DNA of 64,000 bases from Acidobacteriota bacterium (lineage in GTDB: Bacteria; Acidobacteriota; Holophagae; Acanthopleuribacterales; Acanthopleuribacteraceae). Numbering within the stretch: the stretch's first letter is position 1; each line of letters opens with the position of its first letter. The stretch is taken from positions 210,613 to 274,612 of the forward strand of contig JAGQSC010000036.1 of the NCBI GenBank assembly GCA_020439745.1, written 5' to 3'. Positions 24,143-33,265 of this stretch are shown piece after piece. The notes below the pieces were generated by a model, which made no database searches, was not told the origin of the DNA, and worked only from the letters and a program-made list of their open reading frames with translations. The position numbers were made by a program, and so were the translations under genes.

Positions 24143-25924
24143 ATGTTGGCTGGAATGATTTCGTGGGGCTGGGCATGGGTTTTGGCCCAGAACTGTCCGC
24201 AAATGGAATGGCGCAATCCGCTGCCCCATGGTTTGGTTTACCACAGTTTAGTGAAGTTTCAGGGTCGGTATTTTGCCGGTAGTGCAGACGGAACTGTCTT
24301 AGTCAGTTTGGACTTTATGGATTGGACACGACTGGAGGTTGGGTTCTCGAACTGGCACAAAATCATCGAGGCAGAAAACCAGCTTGTAATGGTGGGTGAA
24401 AGTAGTCGAATTGCAACGTCGACCGATGGTATCAGCTGGGACATACACGTTGCGATGGGAGGCCCTGCGATTACATTCAGTAACGTCGCCTTTGGCGGCG
24501 GCAAATACGTCGCTGTGGGAACTGGAGGATTTGTGGCCACCTCGACAGACGCAATTGCTTGGACCGTGCACACCACTCCGGCGCCTAACTGGCTCACAGA
24601 CGTCGGCTTTTATGAGGGGATGTTCTATGCCACAGGTTATCCTGGTATCTTGATGGAAAGTCCCGATGGTATTTCGTGGACGACTATTCCTACGGGAACC
24701 ATGCAACAACTGAACACCGTTTGCGGAGATAACGCCGGCACAATCGTCGCCGCCGGTTACGGGGGCGTGGTGTTGGTAAACCAAGGAATGGGATGGAATA
24801 CCGTCATGGGTTTGTCTTCGAGTTTGGGTATTGAGGAGCTCATATTCGATGGTACGCAGTATGTGGGCATCACCCAAACCATTGGTGTCGTTCGTTCCAG
24901 TGATTTTGTGAATTGGCCCGGGGTTACGATGGTCCACAATCGAGATTTCGAGGATATTTCATTTGACGGTATAGAGTATCTGATCGGTGGTTTTGGCGGC
25001 CAACATTATCGCAGCGTCGATGCAATCAATTGGGAGGCTGGCTCTGAAGGTTGGAAAAACAATATTGACTGTATGGTGAGTGATGGCCAAAAACTGATTT
25101 TGGGTTCTCGCCTTGGAAGTATCTTAGTTACAGATAACGGAACCGATTTCACAACCCAAAATGTTCCCGGAGTGGACGCGATCATCTCAGGTCATTGGGC
25201 CGAAGGTCTATGGGTCATGGGGTCATCATCGGGTAAGATCGTAACGTCCGAGGATGGCGTAAATTGGAGCGCGCCGGTCAACTTCGGTGCTGCCGTCAGA
25301 AATATCGCCAAAGGTCCCGATTGGATTGCAGTTGGCAATGGCGGTACGGTTCAACTGAGTTCTGACGGCCTAACCTGGAATCCAGTGACGCCATTCACGA
25401 GTGATGTCATTTTTGGTTTAGCTGTCAATGGCTCGGCCTACCACGTAGGTACGAATACCGGGGCTATGTTTACCAGCGACGACGGCACGAATTGGGTGCC
25501 CAGCGTGTCACCGACAACGGCCTCAATTTCGGGCATTCGCGTGATTGATGGAAACCTCTTTGTGTTTGGCCAACAGGGGTCGTGGCGATCAAGTGACGGC
25601 GTCAACTGGTTCCCGACCGGGTTGGGTGGCCGGGTGCATGAATTGATCAAGGATGCGCACACTTATTATGCTGGGTCAGATTTCTATGTGGCTACCAGTA
25701 GCGATGGGTGGACGTGGAACCTGATTGACTATGAGCCGGATGTGCTAGCGCTGAATCTCGCTTCCTTCAACGAACACGGACTACTGACTTCAGGTCTCTA
25801 CGGCAGCGTGCTGCACGTGCCTACTGTAGGCCAGTTCGTGGCTAGTTGGGTCGTGGAAGAGGTAAATGTGTTACAGATGGTGGAGCTTGTGACTTGCTAT
25901 CACCCTCCGTTTGTGGTCGATTGA
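24143..25924 (+). CDS. Secreted BNR/Ycf48-like beta-propeller protein
   Basis: The start at 24143 has GGAAGG just upstream and is followed by a hydrophobic export signal (MISWGWAWVLA). The 593 residues are built from about eleven repeats of some 42 residues, each carrying S-x-DG-x-x-W (for example TSTDGISWDIHVAM, ESPDGISWTTIP, TSEDGVNWSAP). This is the asparagine-box/Ycf48-type propeller signature. The function is probably binding or scaffolding outside the cell. Its C-terminal tail (VPTVGQFVASW, then VLQMVELV and YHP) matches the tail of the unrelated propeller at 14945-16156. Confidence 0.8.
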   Translation: MLAGMISWGWAWVLAQNCPQMEWRNPLPHGLVYHSLVKFQGRYFAGSADGTVLVSLDFMDWTRLEVGFSNWHKIIEAENQLVMVGESSRIATSTDGISWDIHVAMGGPAITFSNVAFGGGKYVAVGTGGFVATSTDAIAWTVHTTPAPNWLTDVGFYEGMFYATGYPGILMESPDGISWTTIPTGTMQQLNTVCGDNAGTIVAAGYGGVVLVNQGMGWNTVMGLSSSLGIEELIFDGTQYVGITQTIGVVRSSDFVNWPGVTMVHNRDFEDISFDGIEYLIGGFGGQHYRSVDAINWEAGSEGWKNNIDCMVSDGQKLILGSRLGSILVTDNGTDFTTQNVPGVDAIISGHWAEGLWVMGSSSGKIVTSEDGVNWSAPVNFGAAVRNIAKGPDWIAVGNGGTVQLSSDGLTWNPVTPFTSDVIFGLAVNGSAYHVGTNTGAMFTSDDGTNWVPSVSPTTASISGIRVIDGNLFVFGQQGSWRSSDGVNWFPTGLGGRVHELIKDAHTYYAGSDFYVATSSDGWTWNLIDYEPDVLALNLASFNEHGLLTSGLYGSVLHVPTVGQFVASWVVEEVNVLQMVELVTCYHPPFVVD

Positions 25925-26049
25925 TTTGGATGCGTGGGAGGGACGAACAACCACTCCCTTCCGAGATTCTTGACCTGGAACTGGATACATATGATTTCGT
26001 CCTGAGATAATCTGTGTCGCATCAATGCACGGTTGAATAGGGAGTTGGC

Positions 26050-26583
26050 TTGAATACAAGATACGTGGCGCTGTGGCGCGGCATCAATGTGGGTAAGGCG
26101 AAACGCATCGCTATGAGCGATTTGAAGCAGCTAATCGCTGCAAACGGATTTTCCGAAGTAGTGACAGTTCTTAACAGTGGTAATGCCTTATTCACAGGAA
26201 GTGATCAATCAACGGAAGTCGTCGCTGAGAAACTGCAGACATGGGTGGCACATCATCTGGATGTGACGGCACGAGTTTTCGTGATTAAGAGCGATGCTTT
26301 TCTAAAAGCAATGGGCGAGAACCCCTTGCTTGATCGTGCGGACAACCCATCGAGGTTGCTTGTTTCCTTTATGCACGAAAACCTGGATCGAAGTCGGATC
26401 CAGGAACTACTTGAGCAATCATGGTCACCGGAAGCCGTCGCTATGGGTTCGTTGGCCGTGTATTCCTGGTGCCCAGGCGGTATCCTAGACAGCGCGTTGT
26501 TAGCTCACCTGAATCGAAGGTTGGGCGATTCAGCGACAGCGCGGAATTGGGGCACTGTTCTAAAGATTGCCGCAAAGATATGA
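26050..26583 (+). CDS. DUF1697 family protein
   Basis: The 177 residues show the DUF1697 signature: an N-terminal YVALWRGINVGKAKRIAMSD block and LNSGNALFTG near residue 45, with a C-terminal ending ATARNWGTVLKIA. The family is cytoplasmic, widespread and uncharacterised. Translation starts at TTG with GGGAG seven bases upstream. It is convergent with the membrane protein gene that follows 19 bases later. Confidence 0.88.
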   Translation: MNTRYVALWRGINVGKAKRIAMSDLKQLIAANGFSEVVTVLNSGNALFTGSDQSTEVVAEKLQTWVAHHLDVTARVFVIKSDAFLKAMGENPLLDRADNPSRLLVSFMHENLDRSRIQELLEQSWSPEAVAMGSLAVYSWCPGGILDSALLAHLNRRLGDSATARNWGTVLKIAAKI

Positions 26584-26602
26584 ATGACGGATTTCTGACC
26601 GC

Positions 26603-27358
26603 TCAGTTGTCTTCAGCAACTAAATAGCCATGGAAAAAACAGGCTTGAATGGCGTGGAATAGAGAAAACACAGCCAATCCAGTGATTGCCAAAAACAGGT
26701 TCGAAATGATACTGGCAAAGGCTGGAGGGATGGAAACATAGGCTAGGTTGATAGCTCCCATAACGGGCAGACCCACGGCAATTGTGAACAGCCAAATCGC
26801 CAGGCCTGTACGGTATTGGAATGAGAAGATACCCTGAGCATCCGATGTCAACCGCCAACTTCTTGCGATGGCCCTCCATGGCGGCGCGCCATCATGCAAT
26901 GCGTATTCGTCAGCCCAAAAAAGCCGGAATGCAATGTAAATTCCGGGAAGAATTAACAACAAGTAACCCAGACAGACCAGAGCCCAGACGCAAATCCATG
27001 TCATGGACCAAGGAATGAAGCGTCGTAGGGAACGCAACAAGTTGGATCCCAGCGTTTGTCTCCCTTCGCCGACCCAAAAAGAAAGAAGTGTGTTGTTGGC
27101 GCACATGGCAAACACAAAGCAAAGCGCATAGCCTATAACGGCTGTGTCAGATGGCTGAATGACCTCTGCGTCAAAACTGTAAAATGCACTACCCTCACGG
27201 GCCAAATCAATGATCGCGATACTACTGAAGATTAGGGATTGACCGAGAAGTTTGGGCGCTGCGGCCCACCATAATTTGAAACCGGAAGTAATGGGCTGTT
27301 CCCGCCATGCTACGATTTCGTCAGCCTGAGTATTTGAATCATCGATGGTGAGATTAAT
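26603..27358 (-). CDS. Polytopic membrane protein of unknown function, apparent ATT start
   Basis: About five to six hydrophobic helices are visible, with a conserved-looking amphipathic loop (LPGIYIAFRLFWADEYALHDG, then PWRAIARSWRLT). This resembles the glycerophosphodiesterase-associated/DUF975-type membrane domains. The first standard start (TTG, 27205) would delete a complete helix (WREQP, then KLWWAAAPKLLGQSL and IFSSIAII). The frame is open upstream without ATG, GTG or TTG. An ATT at 27358 has AAGAGGT four bases before it, so I start there (251 residues). It follows rapA closely and may share its operon. Confidence 0.6.
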   Translation of the reverse strand: MNLTIDDSNTQADEIVAWREQPITSGFKLWWAAAPKLLGQSLIFSSIAIIDLAREGSAFYSFDAEVIQPSDTAVIGYALCFVFAMCANNTLLSFWVGEGRQTLGSNLLRSLRRFIPWSMTWICVWALVCLGYLLLILPGIYIAFRLFWADEYALHDGAPPWRAIARSWRLTSDAQGIFSFQYRTGLAIWLFTIAVGLPVMGAINLAYVSIPPAFASIISNLFLAITGLAVFSLFHAIQACFFHGYLVAEDN

Positions 27359-27372
27359 AGGTACCTCTTGGG

Positions 27373-30228
27373 TCAGGGTTGCATCAGAATTAGACGCACT
27401 GCATCCAAACGTAGAATGGCATTTTCAGCTTCATCTTGCAGGCCTTCAATCATCTCGTCAAAGGCTTCAACTTCTTCACGGCGAATAGACCTGTTAACTC
27501 TCGCCAAGCTAGCTAGGCGGTCCCGTTCATCTTGAAGTTGCTCCAATGCCTGTTTCACGAATCCCAATTGGCGTTTCAATGCGCGGTCCTTGGCAGCTGC
27601 GCGACTCACGGGCAACAAGCGGACGAAGATATCATTGAGCGCGGAACGCTGTTGACGAATCAGGCTGGCGGGTCCTTTCTCTAACGTCACGGATGCCAGG
27701 ATTTCGGCGATGTCGTCGCGAACTCTCATATTCTGGTCGATGAGTAGATCGATGGCGATTGTGGGCAAAAAGCGTTCTAAGGGAGTTCCCTCTGAGCCCG
27801 GTACCTCGAGCGCAAATAACGTTTGGAGGATCAAGCCGGGCTCCGGAGCTGATTTCCAAACGCCCACTGAAGCAATACCACGGTCTTGTGAGAGCATCAG
27901 ATCCATACCGCCCGAAACAATGGGATGGTCGATAGTGAGGTATTCCATGTCTTCCCTTGCAATGGCGACCTCTCGATCGTAGGTCACTTGCACGCCTTCG
28001 TGGGGCAGGTTCGGAAACGATTCGATGAACATGTGCGTTCCTGGCTGAACAAACTGGATGCGCTCATCCACATCCTGAACGTCGACACCAAAGATCTCAA
28101 ACAGCGCATCCATAAACGAACGCAAGTCAATATCCTGCTGTGATTGCTGAATCGCGTCGAGGATATGGGCTGCTACATCTGGGTCGAATGAATTGCGTTC
28201 GAGCAATCGATCGCGCCCCTTTTCCATTTTCTGTCTCAGATCGACGATTTTTTGAGACGTTCTGCGGATCACTTGATCCAGAGCTTCGTCATCTTTCATC
28301 ATGACCACTTCGGCCAATTCTTCCGCCAACAGTTCGTGCAGTTGATCGGCACAGGTAGATGGGGCTGAAAACACACCGAGCCCTTCGTTGAACCAACGAA
28401 AAAGCCGCTCGTGTAGGCCGCCCGGTACATGAGGAATGTGTATGTGAATTTCAGAATGTTGCCCAATTCTGTCCAACCGGCCGATGCGTTGTTCCAAAAG
28501 ACCTGGATGTATGGGCAGGTCGTAGAGCACCAAATGATGGGCAAACTGAAAGTTCCGTCCTTCGCTGCCGATTTCAGAGCACAAAAGTATCTGCGCGCCG
28601 CCTTCTTTTGCGAAATAGGCAGCTTGGCGATCTCGCTCAAGTAAGGCCATACCTTCGTGAAACACCGCCGTTTCGATTTGACGGTGAGGGAAAAGCGCCT
28701 CCTGTAACCACAACACGACATAAGCGCTCGAACAGATGAGGAGTACCTTTTCGGTCGGATGGTCCTTCAAAAACGAAATCAACCATTTAAGACGAGGGTC
28801 ATTGGGTAACGCGTCTTTGACCTTGACGCCTTTCTTGATATCGCCGCCAATGACGGCCGCAGGGCCTGCCAGTTGTCTTTGGGCCTGTCCCGTATTCTGG
28901 ATAGGCGAGCATGATTGCACGTATTTGTCCCAGGCAGCATTGCTCTTTAGCGCAACCGGATTCGGCCGTCTTTGGGGCAACATAGCCGCTAAAACCTCGC
29001 GCCTGTTTCGAAACACCATTCGACCCGTGCCGTGTCGGTCGACAAGCGAGCGGATGATGTGCTGGCGTGCGATCGGAGTGGGTCTTGCCAATGCTTCGGT
29101 CAAGTCGGAGTCACCAGGGAACATGCGTTCCAGTTCGCCCTGGATCGCCCTCAGGTCACCTTTTTCGATACGGTCCACGAGCGCTGCTAATTCGGCGTAG
29201 TGCCGCGTTTCGTCTTCAAACGACGCAAGGCTCGGAAAACGGTCTGGATCCAACAGCCGGAGTAACCCGTAGTGCACTTCCACACCCAATTGGCGCGGCG
29301 TCGCGGTGATCAAAATCATGCTGCCACATTGTTCGCTGAGTTCTTCCACTAATGCATAGGCGTCAGAGACGCCATCGGAATGCCAAGCAAGGTGGTGGGC
29401 TTCATCGACAATGACGAGATCCCATGGCACTTCCAACACGGCTTCCATGCGTTCGGGGTGTTCCAGCAAAGCATCTAAACTTTCAATCACCCGTTGGTGG
29501 CCTTCGTAGGGATTCAGATCTCCTTGCGTTTCCTTCAAATCATTCCAGTGGGCCTCATCCATGATGTGAAACAGGTGGTTGAACTTGCGATACAACTCCA
29601 CCAACCATTGGTGAATCAATGATTGCGGGGTCAAGACCAGGACGCGACGAACCTGACTGGTCACCCAGAGCTGGTGAAAAATCAAACCAGCTTCGATGGT
29701 TTTTCCCATCCCTACTTCATCCGACAAGAGGATTCTCGGTTGCACGCGCTGACCCACACTCCAGGCGATGTAAAGCTGGTGTGGGATGAGTTCGATACGC
29801 GCGCCAACCAGCCCGCGCATGGATGTCCCCAAGGCAGATAACTTCACGTCCCAGGCGCGCCTTCGAACGTCATAACTGCGTGGGGTTTGCAGTTGACCGG
29901 CCAGCAGAATTTGATCGGGATGGTCGTGACTTAGGTTCGCCGCCAATTCCGTCTCCGGAATGATGCGATCACCTTCTACGTAGTAGAGTAATCCGCCCTG
30001 CTCCTTCACCTCGGAAATCGTCATGGCAAGACCTTCGCGATCTGTAATGACTTCACCTGCTTGAAATGAGACGCGATGCAAAGGGGCATGAGCGGTGGGA
30101 TAGGTGCGTATCGCGTCCGCGGCTGGGAACATCACCCTCAGTTGCCGGCCGCCGATTTCTTTAATGATTCCCAAGCCCAAGCTGGGTTCGCCAAGGCTCA
30201 TACAGCGTTGTCCAATGGACCAAGCCAT
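27373..30228 (-). CDS. rapA: RapA/HepA-like SNF2-family ATPase
   Basis: This 951-residue SWI2/SNF2 ATPase has the RapA layout. An N-terminal Tudor-like region (about 1-100) is followed by the helicase core with Walker A DEVGMGKT (170-177), DEAH (275-278), motif III ITATPRQ and motif VI RIGRLDRIGQ. A long C-terminal helical region comes last. RapA binds RNA polymerase and helps it recycle after transcription. It stands in a leftward group rlmI-cupin-rapA-membrane protein with short gaps (58, 29 and 14 bases). Confidence 0.92.
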   Translation of the reverse strand: MAWSIGQRCMSLGEPSLGLGIIKEIGGRQLRVMFPAADAIRTYPTAHAPLHRVSFQAGEVITDREGLAMTISEVKEQGGLLYYVEGDRIIPETELAANLSHDHPDQILLAGQLQTPRSYDVRRRAWDVKLSALGTSMRGLVGARIELIPHQLYIAWSVGQRVQPRILLSDEVGMGKTIEAGLIFHQLWVTSQVRRVLVLTPQSLIHQWLVELYRKFNHLFHIMDEAHWNDLKETQGDLNPYEGHQRVIESLDALLEHPERMEAVLEVPWDLVIVDEAHHLAWHSDGVSDAYALVEELSEQCGSMILITATPRQLGVEVHYGLLRLLDPDRFPSLASFEDETRHYAELAALVDRIEKGDLRAIQGELERMFPGDSDLTEALARPTPIARQHIIRSLVDRHGTGRMVFRNRREVLAAMLPQRRPNPVALKSNAAWDKYVQSCSPIQNTGQAQRQLAGPAAVIGGDIKKGVKVKDALPNDPRLKWLISFLKDHPTEKVLLICSSAYVVLWLQEALFPHRQIETAVFHEGMALLERDRQAAYFAKEGGAQILLCSEIGSEGRNFQFAHHLVLYDLPIHPGLLEQRIGRLDRIGQHSEIHIHIPHVPGGLHERLFRWFNEGLGVFSAPSTCADQLHELLAEELAEVVMMKDDEALDQVIRRTSQKIVDLRQKMEKGRDRLLERNSFDPDVAAHILDAIQQSQQDIDLRSFMDALFEIFGVDVQDVDERIQFVQPGTHMFIESFPNLPHEGVQVTYDREVAIAREDMEYLTIDHPIVSGGMDLMLSQDRGIASVGVWKSAPEPGLILQTLFALEVPGSEGTPLERFLPTIAIDLLIDQNMRVRDDIAEILASVTLEKGPASLIRQQRSALNDIFVRLLPVSRAAAKDRALKRQLGFVKQALEQLQDERDRLASLARVNRSIRREEVEAFDEMIEGLQDEAENAILRLDAVRLILMQP

Positions 30229-30257
30229 CGTATTCGTTTCCCCCTTTTATGGAGCGA

Positions 30258-30626
30258 CTATTGTGTGTCTCGATGGACCATGTCTGGCGAGAATGCCGGT
30301 AGGCAAATAGCCATGTACGTAGCGCCTCCAGCATGTGGTGAGCTATAACGCACCCATTCTCCGGGCTCCGTTATGACGGCTTGCCCAGACGACACATCAA
30401 TCACCTGGCCATGTTCATCTTCCACTCGCAAAGTACCCGATTGAACAACCGTGAACTCATAAAACTCCGGGCGCTGCCCAGGTTCAACCCAACCTTCGGG
30501 GCTCTCCATGGCTGCGATACTCACTTGAGGGTGTTTGGTATTCACCCGGCCGATGTACTCTCGAATAACTTTGGGTTTGTTACCAGCTGCTGGGATGATT
30601 GTGGGTGATTGAATCAATCGTGGCAT
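30258..30626 (-). CDS. Small cupin-domain protein
   Basis: The chosen ATG at 30626 has GGAG six bases upstream and gives 122 residues. The single cupin barrel shows RPEFYEFTVVQSGTLRVED, then DVSSGQAVITEPGEWVRYSSPH. It has one probable metal-binding His near the C-terminal strand and Glu residues in the first motif, but lacks the usual HxH pair, so metal binding is doubtful. The specific role is unknown. It lies 29 bases upstream of rapA. Confidence 0.75.
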   Translation of the reverse strand: MPRLIQSPTIIPAAGNKPKVIREYIGRVNTKHPQVSIAAMESPEGWVEPGQRPEFYEFTVVQSGTLRVEDEHGQVIDVSSGQAVITEPGEWVRYSSPHAGGATYMAICLPAFSPDMVHRDTQ

Positions 30627-30684
30627 GCTCACTCCGCGTAGCGCACGTGACATCATACACGACCAGACACCTTGTTGCACGTCA

Positions 30685-31854
30685 TCAGTCAAGATGCACG
30701 GCCATCCCTTTGAAGTAGTGCCCCTCCAGAAAATTGAGATGTTCCGGATGGTCCGGGCCCGGATGAAAATGGGCCACAATGCGACCCGACCGGCCTACAT
30801 CTCTGAGCCCCAGGAAGACGCTCTGATGAAACCTGTCTTTAGGGATCAAACCGCTGCAACAAAAGGTGAGTAGCAGGCCACCTGGTTGGACGCGGCGGCC
30901 AGCTGCTGCATTGAGCTTGCGATAGGCTTTTAGAGCTTGGTTCGTGGCATTTCGGTGCTTAGCCAAGGAAGGCGGATCCAGCACGACCAGTTCGAATGTC
31001 TCACGGACACGTGACTCAAGCCAACGGAACAAGTCCTGGCGTTGCGTCTCCACGTGAGATGGGTCGAAGCCATTGTGTAATACGTGCTGTTGAAGTCGGT
31101 CCAATGCATCAGCCGAGGAGTCAATAGCCAATACACGTGGGCAATGGCCACTCAATGCGGCCAGCGAGAATCCGCCTGTGTTACAGAATAGGTCCAGCAC
31201 CGATGTGAACGTTCTGGCCGCCACGAAAGCCCGTCCTTCTCGTTGGTCTAGGAAAAAGCCGGTCTTTTGATCCTTGGTGGGGTTTATCTGGTACTTGATG
31301 CCTGAGTCGTTGATAACAATCGGGAACTTCGGATTGCCCGACAATGGACCTTGGCTCAAGGTTAATCCCTCTTGTTGGCGGGCCGTCGAATCACTGCGCT
31401 CGTAGAGTCGCGTGAATCCGAGAGTACGAAGCGCTTCGATGATTGCTGGACGTTGCTGGTCCATTCCTGCCGCTGTGATTTGAATGACGGCTGTTTCCCC
31501 AAACACATCAATGGTTAGCCCGGGAAGATGATCGTTTTCTCCGTGCACGAGTCGATAAGCTTCAGGCAAATCCACGAATGCCTTCTGACGTATCTTGAAA
31601 GCGCTTTTTAGGGCTTCAAGAAGCCAGTCGTCGGACAGGGCGCTCTCTCCGAATTGAATCATTCGCACCGCTATACTGTTACGAGCGTGATATAGACCCC
31701 AACCTAAGACATTGCCGTCTTCACTGCATACGCGAACCACACTTCCTGTGTCTGTTTCGGGTTTGGATTTGATGCCTTGCGAAAAAACCCATGGATGTCC
31801 AAATGCCATCATGGTTTTGGCTCGGTCACGTTTTAGATAAACTGTGGATTCCAC
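30685..31854 (-). CDS. rlmI: RlmI/RlmK-like 23S rRNA cytosine methyltransferase
   Basis: The 389 residues begin with a PUA RNA-binding domain (GHPWVFSQGI near residue 20, then VVRVCSEDGNVLGWGLYH). A central region with DQKTGFFLDQREGR follows. The Rossmann SAM-binding domain has VLDLFCNTGGFSLAAL (about 220) and the LDPPSLAKHR motif (about 290), ending in LLTFCCSGLI. These are hallmarks of the RlmI/YccW m5C methyltransferases acting on 23S rRNA. It is the first gene of the leftward operon with the cupin and rapA genes. Confidence 0.92.
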   Translation of the reverse strand: MESTVYLKRDRAKTMMAFGHPWVFSQGIKSKPETDTGSVVRVCSEDGNVLGWGLYHARNSIAVRMIQFGESALSDDWLLEALKSAFKIRQKAFVDLPEAYRLVHGENDHLPGLTIDVFGETAVIQITAAGMDQQRPAIIEALRTLGFTRLYERSDSTARQQEGLTLSQGPLSGNPKFPIVINDSGIKYQINPTKDQKTGFFLDQREGRAFVAARTFTSVLDLFCNTGGFSLAALSGHCPRVLAIDSSADALDRLQQHVLHNGFDPSHVETQRQDLFRWLESRVRETFELVVLDPPSLAKHRNATNQALKAYRKLNAAAGRRVQPGGLLLTFCCSGLIPKDRFHQSVFLGLRDVGRSGRIVAHFHPGPDHPEHLNFLEGHYFKGMAVHLD

Positions 31855-31940
31855 GACAGCTCCTTAAAAGGTTCTTATTCTACTGGAGATTTACGCTAGA
31901 TTTACCGCGACAGTGGCTGCACTTGTTCTAGGGTAGAGAA

Positions 31941-32621
31941 ATGATGGCATTGTTGGTCTTGTTAGGTGAACTCGCTACATCACAGCGGTCGATCAACGCT
32001 GTTCAACGAGTCGAACCTGGTTTGAAACATGTACTGAGTCAAAAGTCCTTGGTCTACGGTGCGCCGGTCTATTTGCGTATCTTCAAGGCGGAACGTCGCC
32101 TGGAAATTTGGCTCCAAAAGGACGATGGCCGGTTCGCATTCGTCGCTTCACATGAGATCTGTTCGATGTCAGGTGTACTGGGTCCCAAAGAAAAAGAGGG
32201 CGATTTGCAGGCCCCAGAAGGATTTTATGAATTTGAACCAGGTGCCATGAATCCCTGGAGCAGCTATCATTTGTCGTTCAACATTGGTTACCCCAATCGG
32301 CTTGACCGCAGCCTGAAGCGCACGGGTGGACTGATTATGGTTCATGGTCATTGTGTGTCCATAGGATGCTTCGCCATGCGTGATGGCCCCATCGAAGAGA
32401 TCTATGCTTTGGTGCAAGCGGCCTTTTTGGCGGGCCAGAAATCGGTGCGTATAGACATTTTCCCTTTTGTCCCTGTGCCTGACCAGGTGACCCGCTTCCG
32501 TGATCATAAATGGTTTCATTTTTGGGAAGATCTATGGGTTGGATATCGCTATTTCGAGAATCAACGTAAGGTGCCGCCCTTCACGATTGCCGGGGGTAGG
32601 TATTTGGTGGCACCATTATGA
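31941..32621 (+). CDS. Secreted L,D-transpeptidase (YafK/YkuD type)
   Basis: After a short signal segment (MMALLVLLGELATS), the 226 residues contain the YkuD fold of the YafK/ErfK branch. Visible motifs are YPNRLDRSLKRTGGLIMVHG and the catalytic block HGHCVSIGCFAMRD, with His and Cys in the usual spacing. Such enzymes crosslink or cleave peptidoglycan or attach proteins to it. It is followed at once by a CpcT-like secreted protein. Confidence 0.88.
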   Translation: MMALLVLLGELATSQRSINAVQRVEPGLKHVLSQKSLVYGAPVYLRIFKAERRLEIWLQKDDGRFAFVASHEICSMSGVLGPKEKEGDLQAPEGFYEFEPGAMNPWSSYHLSFNIGYPNRLDRSLKRTGGLIMVHGHCVSIGCFAMRDGPIEEIYALVQAAFLAGQKSVRIDIFPFVPVPDQVTRFRDHKWFHFWEDLWVGYRYFENQRKVPPFTIAGGRYLVAPL

Positions 32622-32670
32622 TCGAGGGCAAAAACCATGCGATGATGGTGGAAAAGGTGAGGGGTTGATC

Positions 32671-33255
32671 ATGTTGCTTGCACTGCTTTTGTATTCGTAT
32701 TTTTCCCAAGACGTGGCACAAGCAGCTGAATGGCTGACAGGGTCCTTTTCAAGTGCCAGCCAAGCGAGTAAGGACGCGTCTTATTTCGATATTCGGTTAC
32801 ACGTAGCTCGCATTTGGTCGGACCGAAGTGACGGTATCTGGCTTTATGTGGAACAGGCAGAGGCAACAAAATTGGATGCGCCCTACCGACAAAGGGTTTA
32901 CCGCCTGAATGATGCTGAAGAGGGCTTTATCGTAAGCGATGTGTACACATTAATGGATGCCCAGGCGTTTATCGGTGGATGGCAAGATCCCAGCCTATTC
33001 GATGCGATTAATCCCGATGACTTGGAACCTCGGGTGGGCTGTTCCGTTTATCTTAAGAAGACGCCCAATGGGACCTACCAGGGCGGAACGCGTGGAAAGG
33101 AATGTGTGAGCTCACTTCGAGGTGCGTCTTATGCAACTTCAGAAATTGAACTTACCAGCAAGGTTCTTCGCAGTTGGGACCGAGGATTCGACCCACATGG
33201 CAATCAAGTCTGGGGTGCCGAAACTTCAGCGTATGAGTTCGAACGTCAGGAATAA
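32671..33255 (+). CDS. Secreted CpcT/CpeT family protein
   Basis: The start at 32671 follows a GGTGAGGGG region and opens with a signal peptide (MLLALLLYSYFSQDVAQA). The 194 residues show the CpcT/CpeT lyase family pattern (AEWLTGSFSSASQASKD near the start, IWLYVEQAEA, then PYRQRVYRL). The family is named for phycobilin attachment in cyanobacteria. Many relatives occur in non-photosynthetic bacteria, where they are exported beta-barrel lipocalin-like proteins of unknown ligand. No pigment genes are present here, so a bilin lyase role is unlikely. Confidence 0.82.
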   Translation: MLLALLLYSYFSQDVAQAAEWLTGSFSSASQASKDASYFDIRLHVARIWSDRSDGIWLYVEQAEATKLDAPYRQRVYRLNDAEEGFIVSDVYTLMDAQAFIGGWQDPSLFDAINPDDLEPRVGCSVYLKKTPNGTYQGGTRGKECVSSLRGASYATSEIELTSKVLRSWDRGFDPHGNQVWGAETSAYEFERQE

Positions 33256-33265
33256 GAGGCCTTAA

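Noticed and set aside
32940..32949. Palindrome TGTGTACACA resembling part of the LexA operator
   Set aside because: It lies inside the CpcT-like coding sequence, has no spacer of three bases and is not near a promoter.
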